Assembly: GCA_041494885.1 (NCBI GenBank)
Contig: JBGQBO010000004.1
Span: 130,277-194,276 of the forward strand
DNA from: JAIQFV01 sp041494885
Lineage (GTDB): Bacteria; Acidobacteriota; Terriglobia; JAIQFV01
Length of the DNA stretch: 64,000 nucleotides
Direction: 5' to 3'
The notes beneath the pieces are model-generated. The model was not told the DNA's origin. It ran no database searches and saw only the letters and a program-made list of their open reading frames with translations. Shown piece by piece: positions 36,648 to 46,103 of the stretch. Numbering within the stretch: position 1 is the stretch's first letter; each line of letters begins with the position of its first letter. The translations under genes were made by a program, and so were the position numbers.

Positions 36648-37838
36648 TTAATGCGGTTTGATTTGGACGATAAAGGTTAGGGCCTTGACCGCCAGTTCAC
36701 TAAGCAGGTAGGGCTTGGCAATCAGATCCGTACCTCCGCTCAGGTTCGACTGAGCGCGGCTCTGAAAATCGGACAGGACGGTTACGAAAACAACCGGCGT
36801 GTCCTTGTTCGTTGGCATGGTTCGCAATTCCTGGCACAGTTCGAATCCCGTAATGCCCGGCATGTCCACATCCAGGAAAATCAAGTCAAAGCGATTTTCG
36901 AGCAGGAGCTTCAGCGCCACATCCGGGTCCTCCACACTGACGGCCTTCAGACGCGCCTTGGCCAGGGCATTACAGAGTGTCCGCCGCGAAATGGGTTCGT
37001 CGTCCACGGCCATGATCAAAGTTGAGGATGGAAATTCGACTTGAGCGTAGGGGGCCTCCCCCAACATCCTCACCAGACAATCCACCGTGTTCGCAATCGT
37101 GCCCAAGGTGGAAAATGTAATCTCCCTTGGTTTATCGTGGAGTTCCTGGAGCATAATCTCAAATGCACTCGCGAGGTGGGAGATTCGCTGAAAACCGGTC
37201 ATTCCTGCATAGCTGGCCAAGAAATGAATCTGGCGGGACAACTCCTCCAAAAGCGGCAATCGTGCCGTGTCAGCGGACTTGAGGACGGCTTGCAGCTGAT
37301 GGCGCAGATCCGACTGGAATTGAGGGGAGTGTTCCTTGAATTGCCTCCGAATCTCAGAGGGAAGGGCCGTATCAATATCCAACAAGGAGGCCGCAGCGGC
37401 CTCCTTGACCGCCGCGAAGGTGGATGCTCCTCCCTGGCCCGCCGGGACCGGCGTCGTTGCCGGTGGCGGAGTGGGCGATAGAAGTTGGTTGATGATGTCC
37501 ACCATCACTTTGGGTGAAGAGTTCAACTTGGAGACACACTGGTTGGCACCCGCGTCCCTGGCCTCCTGGAACATATCGCCATCATATCCATTGGAGACGA
37601 CGACGATAGGAAGCGACTTCCATTCGGGCTGGGAACGCATCGTTCTGATGATCTCCAGTCCACCCATCTTGGGGAGAATCAGGTCCAATTGGATAAGATC
37701 GGGCTTGAAAGTCTTCAGTTTTTTCAGCCCCTCTTCTCCATCAAGCGCCACATCCACGGTGTAACCCGCGAGCTCAATTTTGTTGCTGTAAATAGCCGCA
37801 ATGACCAGGTCGTCCTCAATGATTAAGACCTTCTTCAT
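36648..37838 (-). CDS. Double-receiver response regulator with HPt-like middle domain (paralogue 2)
   Basis: A 396-residue soluble protein with two CheY-like receivers and no DNA-binding domain. Receiver 1 (1-120) has the acidic pair at 9-10, phospho-acceptor Asp52 and Lys104. Receiver 2 (~273-393) has VDDE, Asp323 and Lys375. Between them, residues ~150-260 include the segment around His205 (IHFLASYAGMTGF), which resembles an HPt helix with the lysine-glycine after the His changed to Ala-Ser. It lies about 200 nt downstream of its paralogue, in the same orientation as the hybrid kinase. Output is probably by phosphotransfer or protein contact. Confidence 0.88.
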   Translation of the reverse strand: MKKVLIIEDDLVIAAIYSNKIELAGYTVDVALDGEEGLKKLKTFKPDLIQLDLILPKMGGLEIIRTMRSQPEWKSLPIVVVSNGYDGDMFQEARDAGANQCVSKLNSSPKVMVDIINQLLSPTPPPATTPVPAGQGGASTFAAVKEAAAASLLDIDTALPSEIRRQFKEHSPQFQSDLRHQLQAVLKSADTARLPLLEELSRQIHFLASYAGMTGFQRISHLASAFEIMLQELHDKPREITFSTLGTIANTVDCLVRMLGEAPYAQVEFPSSTLIMAVDDEPISRRTLCNALAKARLKAVSVEDPDVALKLLLENRFDLIFLDVDMPGITGFELCQELRTMPTNKDTPVVFVTVLSDFQSRAQSNLSGGTDLIAKPYLLSELAVKALTFIVQIKPH

Positions 37839-38035
37839 GGATTACCCTCGGTCGTAGGATATAAAGCATTCGCACATGACCAGCCACAGCCTGATTCGGT
37901 TGGGGCACGCCTAAGGAGTGACCGGACGACCCATTGAGCCCTCAAAGTTCCCTCAAATCGCGCCCCCATACACTCCATTGACGACAGGCTCCCCTTAGAT
38001 CGCGGTGGGACCTCTCACTCGAGGCAGCTAAAAAG

Positions 38036-39247
38036 TTACATTCGCGCCGAGCCCTTCTTGATTTGCACAATGAAAGTGAGCGCTTTGACAGCCAGCTCTG
38101 CCAAGAGAAAAGGCTTGGCGATAAGATCGGTCCCTCCGCTGGATTCGGATTGGAAGCGGCCTTCAAAATCAGACAACACAGTAACAAAGACAACGGGTGT
38201 TTCTTTATGCTTCGGCATCTTGCGTAGTTCTTTGCACAATTCAAACCCGGTCATTCCCGGCATTTGGGCATCCAGGAAGATCAAGTCGAAGCGGTTTTCC
38301 GCGAGTAGCTTTAAGGCCAGCTCAGGCCCATCAACGGTGACCGCCTTCAGATCGACCTTGGCCAGGGCGCTGGCAACGGCCCAACGCGAAATCGGCTCAT
38401 CGTCCACCGCCAGGATCAGGCCGGATGGAAGGAATTCACTCTGGGCATCCCCCGTCTCCTTGAGAAGAAGCACCAGGCAATCTACTGCTTGCGCGACCGT
38501 GCATAAGGTGGATGGGGTGACTTCGTTCGGTTTGTTGTGGAGTTCCTGGAGCATCACTTCGAAGGCATTGGCCAGATGCGAAATCCTGTGAAAGCCGGTC
38601 ATTCCCGCGTAGCTCGCCAGGAAATGAACGGGGCGGGACAGTTCATCCAAAAGGGGCAATCGTGCGGAGTTGCCGGGGCACCTGCGGACGGCCTGCAATC
38701 GCTGAATCAAATCAGCCTGAATCCGCGGAGAGCGCCGCACAAACTGCTGCCTGATTTCCGAAGGGAGGGTCGTTGCCATGTCCAACATTTGTGCAGCGAA
38801 TGCCTCCTGCGCCGTTGCGGTTGCCGAGTCCGTGACGGCTTGCCCCTTTTGTTGCTCGAGAGGCTCGGCAATGGCCTCCTCAGTACCCAGAAGTTGGTCG
38901 ATACTGTCGAGCATCACATCGGGTGAAGAGTTTAATTTGGAGATGCACCGGTTGGCGCCCGCTTCCCAGGCCTTTCTAAACATGTCGATGTCGTATCCGT
39001 TCGCGACGACCACGATTGGCAGGGACTTCCACTCCGGGTGGCTACGAATATGCTTGATAATCTCGACCCCGTTCACTTTGGGGAGCATGAGATCCAGTTG
39101 AACAAGATCAGGCTTGAAAAGGTTCAGCTTCTCCAAGCCCTCTTCACCATCGAGGGCTACCTCGACAAGGTATCCTCCCAGTTCAATCTTGCTGCGATAT
39201 ATGGCTGCGATGATGAGGTCGTCTTCAATGATCAAAATCTTCTTCAT
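38036..39247 (-). CDS. Double-receiver response regulator with HPt-like middle domain (paralogue 1)
   Basis: A 403-residue protein with the same receiver - HPt-like - receiver plan as its neighbour: acidic pair 9-10, Asp52 in LVQLDLMLPK, the VHFLASYAGMTGF segment in the middle and a second receiver with VDDE, FLDAQMPG and AKPF. Identity to the downstream copy looks high by eye, strongest in both receivers, so the pair arose by tandem duplication. Its ATG overlaps the stop of the hybrid kinase by 4 nt (ATGA), which implies translational coupling and a shared pathway. Confidence 0.88.
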   Translation of the reverse strand: MKKILIIEDDLIIAAIYRSKIELGGYLVEVALDGEEGLEKLNLFKPDLVQLDLMLPKVNGVEIIKHIRSHPEWKSLPIVVVANGYDIDMFRKAWEAGANRCISKLNSSPDVMLDSIDQLLGTEEAIAEPLEQQKGQAVTDSATATAQEAFAAQMLDMATTLPSEIRQQFVRRSPRIQADLIQRLQAVRRCPGNSARLPLLDELSRPVHFLASYAGMTGFHRISHLANAFEVMLQELHNKPNEVTPSTLCTVAQAVDCLVLLLKETGDAQSEFLPSGLILAVDDEPISRWAVASALAKVDLKAVTVDGPELALKLLAENRFDLIFLDAQMPGMTGFELCKELRKMPKHKETPVVFVTVLSDFEGRFQSESSGGTDLIAKPFLLAELAVKALTFIVQIKKGSARM

Positions 39248-42200
39248 AGGCCCTTCCCGACTGGCTGAATTGAGACTCCTGGAGCCTGAGTCGCCAGCAA
39301 ACTACGCATTTGTTCCATTTCCCGGTGAGCTTGGTCGAGCCAATGCTCTGCACCGGACAACTGCCCTTCGCGCCCCTGGCGCTCCAGTTCTCTCAAAGAT
39401 TTTACAATTGCTTTCATCCCGCAGGTTAAGCTTGAGCCGACCAGCTTATGCGCCAACCGATTGACCTCTTGTGCAGACCCGGCTTTGAGAGCTGCAACCA
39501 GGGTATGGATGATCTCCTCCGCCTGCCGGAAGTACAGATCAACCATCTCCTGCACCCGTTCGGGATCTCCCCCGCATATCTCTTGCAGTCGATCGATGTC
39601 GACCGCTGGTTCTTTCGGAACCGCTTCCGGCATTGGCTGATCCGGTTGGAGTTGCGCCTTGGTCCCCGCAGCCGGGGCGTCCTCGGTGACTTCCGAAGGG
39701 GTGCAACGCTCCAACATCCTGCGCAATTCGTCCAGTCGAACCGGTTTGCTGAGATAGTGATTCATGCCTGAGGCAAGGCACTTTTCACGGTCTCCGACCA
39801 TGGCATGGGCGGTCATAGCGATGATGAACGCTGGTCTCTTTTGCTTTTCTTGCTCGTACACCCGCACTTGACGTGTCGCTTCATAACCATCCATCTCTGG
39901 CATCTGACAATCCATCAGGATGACGTCATACGGGATGCGCCCGATGGCCTCCAGTACCTCCAGCCCGTTTGCGACCGCATCAGCACTATAGCCCAACTTC
40001 CGCAACTGTCCCAAGGTCACCTTTTGGTTGAGCAGGTTGTCTTCGGCCAAAAGGACACGCAACTTCCGGACCGGACGGTGCTCTGAACCAGGGGCCGCAG
40101 TGACAGGGGAACTTTTTGGCGGCGCCTGGGGCATAACCAACGTCAAGCAGTCGAAGAGCCGTGCCTGTTTGACCGGTCTTGTCAGGCAGGCGTCAATGCC
40201 GGCTGCCTTCATCTGTCCCGGGTCAAGGGACTGACCCATGGAGGCAAGAAGGACCAGCCGGGTCTTGGCGATTGCAGGATCCGCCTTGAGGGTGCGTGCG
40301 AGGAGCATGCCATCTATTTCCAACAGCTGCTGATCCAGGATCACCAGGTCAAAGGGATCGGCGGCTGATGCCTCTCGTAACATGCGCAGTGCCTCCTCAG
40401 CATTTCCAGCGCTCTTGCTGCGCATCTTCCAGGTCTCGGTCTGATGTTCCAATTCGAGGCGGTTCGTGGAATTTTCATCTACAATCAACACCCGTCGATT
40501 TACTAGATTACCTTTTGTGGTTTCTGACGAGGCGAGGGCGGGCGACTGCTTCTCCAGCAGGACAGTAAACCAGAAGGTTGACCCTTCCCCCGCCTTGCTC
40601 TCCACCCCGATTTGGCCGCTCATCATTTCCACCAACTGCTTGGAGACCGCCAAACCGAGCCCGGTCCCTCCATACTTGCGCGTGGTGGAATTATCGGCCT
40701 GGCTAAAAGCCTTGAAGAGTCGCCCCTGAGCTTCCGGCGAGATCCCAATGCCGGTGTCCTTGACCTCGAAGCGCAACATGACTTGGGTCGGCCTTTCGTC
40801 CTCCTTGGCCACGCGCACCGTGACCTCGCCCCCCTCAGTAAATTTGACCGCGTTGCTGACCAGGTTCGTGAGAATCTGTCGCAAGCGGCCAGGATCTCCG
40901 CGCAGCTGCGTCGGCACCTCCGGGGGGACAATCCCAGCCAACGCGATTTTTTTTGTCTGAGCAGATTCATTCACCAACGCGAGGGCATCCTGCACCGCTT
41001 CTCGCAGATCAAAGTCGAGGATTTCAAAGGTAAGTTTCTTGGCATCGATTTTGGAGAAATCCAGGATATCGTTGATAAGAGCGAGCATCGATTCTCCACA
41101 GGTGCGGAGCGTCTCAGCATACTCCCGCTGCACCGCCGTCAGTTCGGTATCCAGGAGTAAATTTGTCATTCCGATGACGCCGTTCATCGGGGTGCGAATC
41201 TCATGGCTCATGTTTGCCAGAAATTGGGTCCGGGCTCGCGTGGCGGCTTCGGCAGCTTCCTTCGCCAGGCGCAATTCCTCTTCGGCCTGAATCCGCTCCG
41301 TCATATCCCGACCAATGCCCTCAATGGCAACCGGGTTCCCGTCGGGACCTCGAACGAGGCGAATGTTCTCTTCCACGAGGAGTGAGGTGCCGTCCCTTTT
41401 CTTAAACCGCATGCGATAGTTCCGGACAAATCCGGAGCCAGCCAGCGCCCGCTTGAGCCGCTCTCGTTCTCTCGGAATGGCGCCCACGGTCTGCCCGAGA
41501 TCCTTACCCAGTAAATCCCGCTCACTTTCATAGCCCAGCATTTTGACAGCGCTGGGATTGGCCAGCGTAACAGCCCCGTCCACAGTGGCCACAAGAACAT
41601 AATCCTGCATATTTTCAATGATGTTTCGGAACTTCTCTTCACTCTCACGCAGCGCATCCTCCATGTGCTTGCGCTCCGTGACGTCGGTCATGAATGCGAG
41701 CGTCGCGGGTCCCTCCGCGAGTTGAACGCGGTTGGCCGCGAGAAACACTGGGAATTGCGAGCCATCCCTGCGCTGGCCGACGGTCTCATACTCATTGGGG
41801 ACCGGCAAACCCAGGGCGCGGCGTCGCATACGGCTCGCGATCTCCTCCCGACACTGGGGCGCGTACATTTCCAACACTGGCTGATCGCGCAGTTGCTCTT
41901 CGCTCTGAAATCCGAACATCCGCAGGAACGCGGAGTTCGCATAAAAGATCTGTTCCCCCCGAGTCACGCTGATGGCAACGGGCGCATTCTCAATTAGAGA
42001 CCGGAAACGGGCTTCACTCACCCGGAGCGCCTCTTCCATTCGTTTCCGCTCCGTGATCTCGTTGACCACGCCAATAAAATAGAGGGGTTTGCGGTGTTCA
42101 TCCCGAATGACAGAAACCGCCGCATCGATCCAGATACAGCAATTATCTTTGGTGATGTATTGGTTTTCCATCCGGTACTGGTCCCGCTCATCTTGCAATA

Positions 42201-42489
42201 GTTCTGACAACAGGGTGCGCTCAGTCTCGACAAAATCCGGGTGGGTCAACTGTGCAATATTCATCCCGATCAGCTCTTGCCCCGAGTAGCGAACGAGCTC
42301 CTGGAAAGCTTTGTTGGTGTAGAGGAGGTTGCCCTCCCGATCACCAAAGGATATACCGGTATTGCTGCTCTCAAAGATGCCCCGAAACCGAGCCTCGCTC
42401 TCTCGCAGGGCGCTAATCAGGTTCTTGAGCTTCGCGGCTTGCTCCGCTGGTCCAACTGTCACCGTGTTTGTTTTCCCCAGTTCCTGCAT
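39244..42489 (-). CDS. Soluble hybrid histidine kinase: 3 PAS, HisKA-HATPase, 2 receivers, HPt
   Basis: A 1081-residue protein without membrane helices. Order: PAS 1 (~33-150), PAS 2 (~160-280), PAS 3 (~285-405), HisKA with phospho-His429 in NMSHEIRTPMNG, HATPase with NLVSNAVKF, DTGIG and GGTGLGL, and receiver 1 (~675-800; Asp in VILDQQL). Then come receiver 2 (~830-950; LMDCQMPEMDGYEA, SKP) and a C-terminal HPt with LAHKLVGSS. This is a full BarA-like phosphorelay in one chain, but cytosolic, so the signal is internal or sensed by the PAS domains. The two double-receiver proteins encoded just downstream are the obvious partners. GAGGGGG upstream is a distant ribosome-binding site. Confidence 0.94.
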   Translation of the reverse strand: MQELGKTNTVTVGPAEQAAKLKNLISALRESEARFRGIFESSNTGISFGDREGNLLYTNKAFQELVRYSGQELIGMNIAQLTHPDFVETERTLLSELLQDERDQYRMENQYITKDNCCIWIDAAVSVIRDEHRKPLYFIGVVNEITERKRMEEALRVSEARFRSLIENAPVAISVTRGEQIFYANSAFLRMFGFQSEEQLRDQPVLEMYAPQCREEIASRMRRRALGLPVPNEYETVGQRRDGSQFPVFLAANRVQLAEGPATLAFMTDVTERKHMEDALRESEEKFRNIIENMQDYVLVATVDGAVTLANPSAVKMLGYESERDLLGKDLGQTVGAIPRERERLKRALAGSGFVRNYRMRFKKRDGTSLLVEENIRLVRGPDGNPVAIEGIGRDMTERIQAEEELRLAKEAAEAATRARTQFLANMSHEIRTPMNGVIGMTNLLLDTELTAVQREYAETLRTCGESMLALINDILDFSKIDAKKLTFEILDFDLREAVQDALALVNESAQTKKIALAGIVPPEVPTQLRGDPGRLRQILTNLVSNAVKFTEGGEVTVRVAKEDERPTQVMLRFEVKDTGIGISPEAQGRLFKAFSQADNSTTRKYGGTGLGLAVSKQLVEMMSGQIGVESKAGEGSTFWFTVLLEKQSPALASSETTKGNLVNRRVLIVDENSTNRLELEHQTETWKMRSKSAGNAEEALRMLREASAADPFDLVILDQQLLEIDGMLLARTLKADPAIAKTRLVLLASMGQSLDPGQMKAAGIDACLTRPVKQARLFDCLTLVMPQAPPKSSPVTAAPGSEHRPVRKLRVLLAEDNLLNQKVTLGQLRKLGYSADAVANGLEVLEAIGRIPYDVILMDCQMPEMDGYEATRQVRVYEQEKQKRPAFIIAMTAHAMVGDREKCLASGMNHYLSKPVRLDELRRMLERCTPSEVTEDAPAAGTKAQLQPDQPMPEAVPKEPAVDIDRLQEICGGDPERVQEMVDLYFRQAEEIIHTLVAALKAGSAQEVNRLAHKLVGSSLTCGMKAIVKSLRELERQGREGQLSGAEHWLDQAHREMEQMRSLLATQAPGVSIQPVGKGL

Positions 42490-42732
42490 TTAATGCGCCA
42501 CCCCCTCTTGTTTTCGTGCCCAGCTTCTCATCTCATGAGCCCTCCGTGTGAAGTGGCCGTACTCACCCATCAACCTCAGGCTTTGTTCCTTGGAAACTTC
42601 GATTGAATCGTGATGCTGTGACGAACAACGCTTGGTCACGCAAGGACAACACCTGACAGATGTCATTCCTCTCGCGCGTAAAGAACGCATCACGGCCTCG
42701 CTCGGGTCAAGATTCTGCACGGAGGTGGCCAA
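42490..42732 (-). CDS. Possible small protein directly upstream of the hybrid kinase
   Basis: An 80-codon frame from a TTG at 42732 ends in TAA immediately before the kinase ATG (TAAATG). It also begins 3 nt after the stop of the next upstream frame. The sequence contains a Cys cluster (VRCCPCVTKRC) and a basic helical end (HFTRRAHEMRSWARKQEG). I recognise no family. Tight spacing favours translation, but the rare start codon and lack of homologues known to me leave it doubtful. Confidence 0.3.
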   Translation of the reverse strand: MATSVQNLDPSEAVMRSLRARGMTSVRCCPCVTKRCSSQHHDSIEVSKEQSLRLMGEYGHFTRRAHEMRSWARKQEGVAH

Positions 42733-42735
42733 CGG

Positions 42736-43053
42736 CTATTCCTTGATTTTCCAACAATCCTGCAACCTTGCGCCCCAACCTGGATTGACTCCCTCATAGT
42801 CAAGATTCACACTCAGGGCGGCGGGTTTTAACGGTATAAACCCGTGCGAACCCATAGAAATTAGGATAAGGTCACTGTCTAATTTGATTTGACCCTTCCC
42901 ACCACCCTTTCCACATAACGTATCGCCCTTTTTTTGAATAGCTTTAGCAATTTCTTCTGGGACTGTAATCCAACAAGCATCGCAGGATAAACTGACTGTG
43001 CGGCGAGGAGGGGAACCGGTTTGTGGGTTTATCAGAGGCGAGCAACTGCGCAA
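42736..43053 (-). CDS. Hypothetical small protein with CxxC
   Basis: A 105-codon frame on the same strand as the kinase. The stretch VSLSCDACWITVPEEIAKAIQKKGDTLCGK looks protein-like, with C-x2-C and a third Cys, and LDSDLILISMGSHGFIPLKPAALSVNL follows. It may be a small metal-binding or adaptor protein cotranscribed with the kinase, or a chance frame. Confidence 0.35.
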   Translation of the reverse strand: MRSCSPLINPQTGSPPRRTVSLSCDACWITVPEEIAKAIQKKGDTLCGKGGGKGQIKLDSDLILISMGSHGFIPLKPAALSVNLDYEGVNPGWGARLQDCWKIKE

Positions 43054-43200
43054 AGGGGGGGGCAGTCTTGCTAACTAAATTCCAATATCAGAGAAACAGG
43101 AGAAATGGAGCTGTCATCCCCATGCAAAGGGAGTGATGAAACTCAAGAATTCGGGCCTAAGCTCCCCTCGCCAGATGTGCGCTCGACACCATCTCCTAAC

Positions 43201-43227
43201 AAAAAAGCCATTCCTCTTGAATGGCTT
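43201..43227 (-). terminator. Rho-independent terminator after tRNA-Leu
   Basis: On the minus strand the 9-bp stem AAGCCATTC/GAATGGCTT with a 5-nt loop is followed by six T. It lies 29 nt past the tRNA 3' end, a standard position. Confidence 0.9.
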
Positions 43228-43255
43228 CCGGTCGCGCATGAAATAAGTTGAAAAA

Positions 43256-43340
43256 TGGTGCGGAAGGTGGGACTTGAACCCACATGCCTCACGGCGCCAC
43301 CCCCTCAAGATGGTGCGTCTGCCAATTCCGCCACTTCCGC
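43256..43340 (-). tRNA. tRNA-Leu (anticodon GAG)
   Basis: The minus-strand 85-mer begins GCGGAAGTGGCGGAATTGG and folds as a class II tRNA. The acceptor GCGGAAG pairs with CTTCCGC; the D-loop AATTGGCAGA is leucine-like. The anticodon stem CCATC/GGTGG holds loop TTGAGGG with GAG at 34-36. A variable arm (GCGCCGTGAGGCAT) precedes the T-arm GTGGGTTCAAGTCCCAC. The 3' CCA is encoded. It decodes CUC/CUU. Confidence 0.96.
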
Positions 43341-43427
43341 GTTTTAACCTCGGCAAAGATCAAGCTGAACTGGATCTCCGATTTTCATCCCAGCGATGAG
43401 CAATCGGGAGGGACTGTATATTTCCGA

Positions 43428-43901
43428 TTACTTCTTTACAGGCTGTGCCGGTGCCGGCTTTTCAGTCGTCGATTTCCCAGGCTGAGATGCCCCCGACTTT
43501 CCCTGATTCGGTGCAGAGGCCGGGGCGTTACCCGTCGGCTTTGCACCCGCCGTTGGGGGAGCCGCTGATTGTGGTTGAGGTGTCACGGGTGTCGGCGTGG
43601 CCGGAGGCGAGAGGGGGATCGACTGTTGAGAGGCCGGCGCGCTTCCCCCTTCCAACACAGACCCCGTGCTCCGCCGTGAAGCCATGATCGCCAGCGTCAC
43701 TGAAGTGATCATGAAGATGATGGCCGAGGCCGTTGTTAACTTAGAGAGTAGTGTGGCAGCACCCCGGGGTCCGAAGGCCGTCTGGCTGCCGCCACCTCCG
43801 AAGGCCCCCGCCAAGTCTGCACTTTTACCGCTCTGCAGCAGCACAACCATAATCATGACGACTGACGCCAAAATATGAATTGCAGTAACTATTGCAAGCA
43901 T
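43428..43901 (-). CDS. secG: Preprotein translocase subunit SecG
   Basis: ATG 43901 starts the SecG core (MLAIVTAIHILASVVMIMVVLLQSGKSADLAGAFGGGGSQTAFGPRG) with two helices and the conserved LLQ-x-GK and GGG-x-x-x-x-FG motifs. The 157-residue product is roughly twice the usual length because of a Pro/Ala/Ser/Gln-rich tail after residue ~80. Such low-complexity tails occur in other SecG proteins. It is the last gene of gap-pgk-tpiA-secG, 34 nt behind tpiA, an arrangement found in many bacteria. Confidence 0.92.
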   Translation of the reverse strand: MLAIVTAIHILASVVMIMVVLLQSGKSADLAGAFGGGGSQTAFGPRGAATLLSKLTTASAIIFMITSVTLAIMASRRSTGSVLEGGSAPASQQSIPLSPPATPTPVTPQPQSAAPPTAGAKPTGNAPASAPNQGKSGASQPGKSTTEKPAPAQPVKK

Positions 43902-43935
43902 GAAAACGCCTTTCCCTTGAAATGTTCTCTGCCGC

Positions 43936-44685
43936 CTAAAAATTGACGATGGCGGCAAATGAATCAGGCTTTAGACTAGCGCCACCCACCAACGCTCCAT
44001 CAATCTCGGGCTGGGCCATCAGACCCTGAATATTATCAGGCTTGACACTGCCCCCGTAAAGAATCCGAAGAGCCGCGGCACTGGATGTAGAAAACAACTT
44101 CCCGATCGTCGCTCGAATCAGCCGATGGGTTTCAGCCGCCAGTTCCGGTGTTGCGGTGCGCCCTGTGCCAATCGCCCACACCGGCTCGTAAGCCATAATA
44201 ATATGAGAAAGCTGCAGCTCTGTCAACGTGCTGAGCCCCCATGTCGTTTGCTCCCCCAGCACTTTTTCCGTTTGATTCTGTTCGCGCTCTGCCAAAGATT
44301 CGCCGATGCAGACAATCGGGGTGAGTGAGGCCCGCAGGGCCGCGAAGATCTTCTTGTTGACCGTCTCGTTGGTTTCCCCGAAGAACTGGCGACGCTCTGA
44401 ATGCCCAATGATCACGTGACTCGCTCCCGCGTCTCGAATCATCCCGCAGGAGACCTCACCGGTGAATGCCCCTTCCTTTTCCCAATGGCAGTCCTGGGCG
44501 GAGACGCGGACATTCGTTCCCGTCAGGCGTTGAGCCACACTCGACAGCGCGATGAACGGAGGAGCCACGACCACTTCGCAGTGCGTGGAGGCTTTGACGA
44601 GGGGAACCAGGGTATCCACAAAAGTGATCGATTCCTCAATCGTCTTGAACATTTTCCAGTTGCCGGCAATCACAGGTTTTCGCAT
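43936..44685 (-). CDS. tpiA: Triosephosphate isomerase
   Basis: A 249-residue TIM barrel of normal length. Catalytic residues are present: Lys in AGNWKMF, His in IIGHSERR and Glu in AYEPVWAIGTG. The phosphate-binding loop ILYGGSVKPDN is intact. It interconverts dihydroxyacetone phosphate and glyceraldehyde 3-phosphate in glycolysis. It stands between pgk and secG in one operon. Confidence 0.97.
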   Translation of the reverse strand: MRKPVIAGNWKMFKTIEESITFVDTLVPLVKASTHCEVVVAPPFIALSSVAQRLTGTNVRVSAQDCHWEKEGAFTGEVSCGMIRDAGASHVIIGHSERRQFFGETNETVNKKIFAALRASLTPIVCIGESLAEREQNQTEKVLGEQTTWGLSTLTELQLSHIIMAYEPVWAIGTGRTATPELAAETHRLIRATIGKLFSTSSAAALRILYGGSVKPDNIQGLMAQPEIDGALVGGASLKPDSFAAIVNF

Positions 44686-44768
44686 AAGAATTAAAGTCTC
44701 GTTTCGACGGCTAGAGTCTCATCGTGAACCCGCGGATAGAAATTTCCAGGGTGCCTGGCCGGATAACT

Positions 44769-45956
44769 TCACTTCGCTTCAAGTGCCGCGACGCCCGGCA
44801 AGACAAGCCCGGACAGGAATTCGAGTGACGCCCCCCCGCCCGTTGAAATGTGAGTGATCTTATCGGCCACACCCGAGCGTTTCACGGCGGACACCGAATC
44901 ACCCCCCCCAATCACGGTAATGCCTCGACACTCCGCCAGGGCCTGCGCGATCTCCATCGTCCCCTTGGCGAAAGGCTTCTTTTCGAAGATTCCCATTGGG
45001 CCGTTCCAGAAGACTGTTCGGGCTCCTCGGATTCTATCGCGGAACAGTTCGACCGTCTTGGGCCCAATATCGACCCCCATCCAACCCGCAGGCGTTTGGT
45101 CCACGGCGGCGATTCTTGACTCGGCACCGTCCTCCAACCCGCTCGCCACGAGATGATCCACTGGGAGCAGGAAGGCCACTTGATGGCTGGCAGCCAGATC
45201 CAGGAGTTCTCTGGCCAGGTCTACTTTGTCAGGTTCGACCAGCGACCTCCCCACCTCAATACCTTTCGCCAGAAAGAATGTATAAGCCATCGCGCCGCCG
45301 ATCAGCAGTGCGTTCACGCGATTCAAGAGACTTCGGATGATTTCAATCTTGTCGGAAACCTTGGCTCCCCCCAAGAGTGCGACAAAAGGGGGCTCCGGAT
45401 TGGAGACCAGCTTCCCCAGGTATTCCAATTCACGCTGCATCAAGAATCCAGCCGCCGCATCGCGGCAAAACGGAATCATTCCGACCGTCGAAGCATGGGC
45501 CCGATGCGCCGTGCCAAACGCATCGTTGACATAGATCTCACAAAGTTTCGCGAGCTGCCCCGCATAGCCCGGATCGTTCGCCTCCTCTCCCTTGTGGAAA
45601 CGCAGGTTTTCAAGAAGACAGAGGTCCCCGTCCTTCAATCCCTGGACCATGGATTCCACCTCAGGACCGATGGAATCCCCTGCAAAACGGACACCGCTGG
45701 AAATGAGTTCCCCCAACCGTGCGGCAACTGGACGAAGCGAATACTTCGGATTGGCGGTTCCCTTGGGGCGGCCGAGATGGGAGGCAAGAATGATCCTGGC
45801 CCCCTGATCATGGGCGAATTGAATGGTCGGCAGAGAGGCCCGGATCCGGGTGTCATCGGAAACCGCCAGCGTATCGTCCAGGGGGACATTGAAGTCCACC
45901 CGGATAAATACCCTCTTCCCTTTTAGCGGAACCTCTCGAATAGATTTGATGGACAT
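44769..45956 (-). CDS. pgk: Phosphoglycerate kinase
   Basis: ATG 45956 gives 395 residues, the family length; the frame is open 31 codons further but that part is not conserved. Motifs are RVFIRVDFNVPLD, ILASHLGRPKG, FVALLGGAKVSDKI, TVFWNGPMGIFEK and VIGGGDSVSA. It makes ATP from 1,3-bisphosphoglycerate. It follows gap and precedes tpiA on the same strand. The ribosome-binding site before 45956 (GGGATGCC) is weak. Confidence 0.97.
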   Translation of the reverse strand: MSIKSIREVPLKGKRVFIRVDFNVPLDDTLAVSDDTRIRASLPTIQFAHDQGARIILASHLGRPKGTANPKYSLRPVAARLGELISSGVRFAGDSIGPEVESMVQGLKDGDLCLLENLRFHKGEEANDPGYAGQLAKLCEIYVNDAFGTAHRAHASTVGMIPFCRDAAAGFLMQRELEYLGKLVSNPEPPFVALLGGAKVSDKIEIIRSLLNRVNALLIGGAMAYTFFLAKGIEVGRSLVEPDKVDLARELLDLAASHQVAFLLPVDHLVASGLEDGAESRIAAVDQTPAGWMGVDIGPKTVELFRDRIRGARTVFWNGPMGIFEKKPFAKGTMEIAQALAECRGITVIGGGDSVSAVKRSGVADKITHISTGGGASLEFLSGLVLPGVAALEAK

Positions 45957-46103
45957 CGAATGGCATCCCAAACATATTAGATTATCGATAGCAGCCGGCA
46001 CGAATGACCAGCTGTTCGAGGAGCAGTGCCCGGCTTTCGACCTCCTCAAGTGCGTGGTGCACCGCCGGACAGGTCAGAATCAGAGTCTTTTCTTATGGGG
46101 AAC

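Noticed and set aside
45153..45926. 257-codon plus-strand ORF
   Set aside because: Antisense to pgk, which is complete and conserved.
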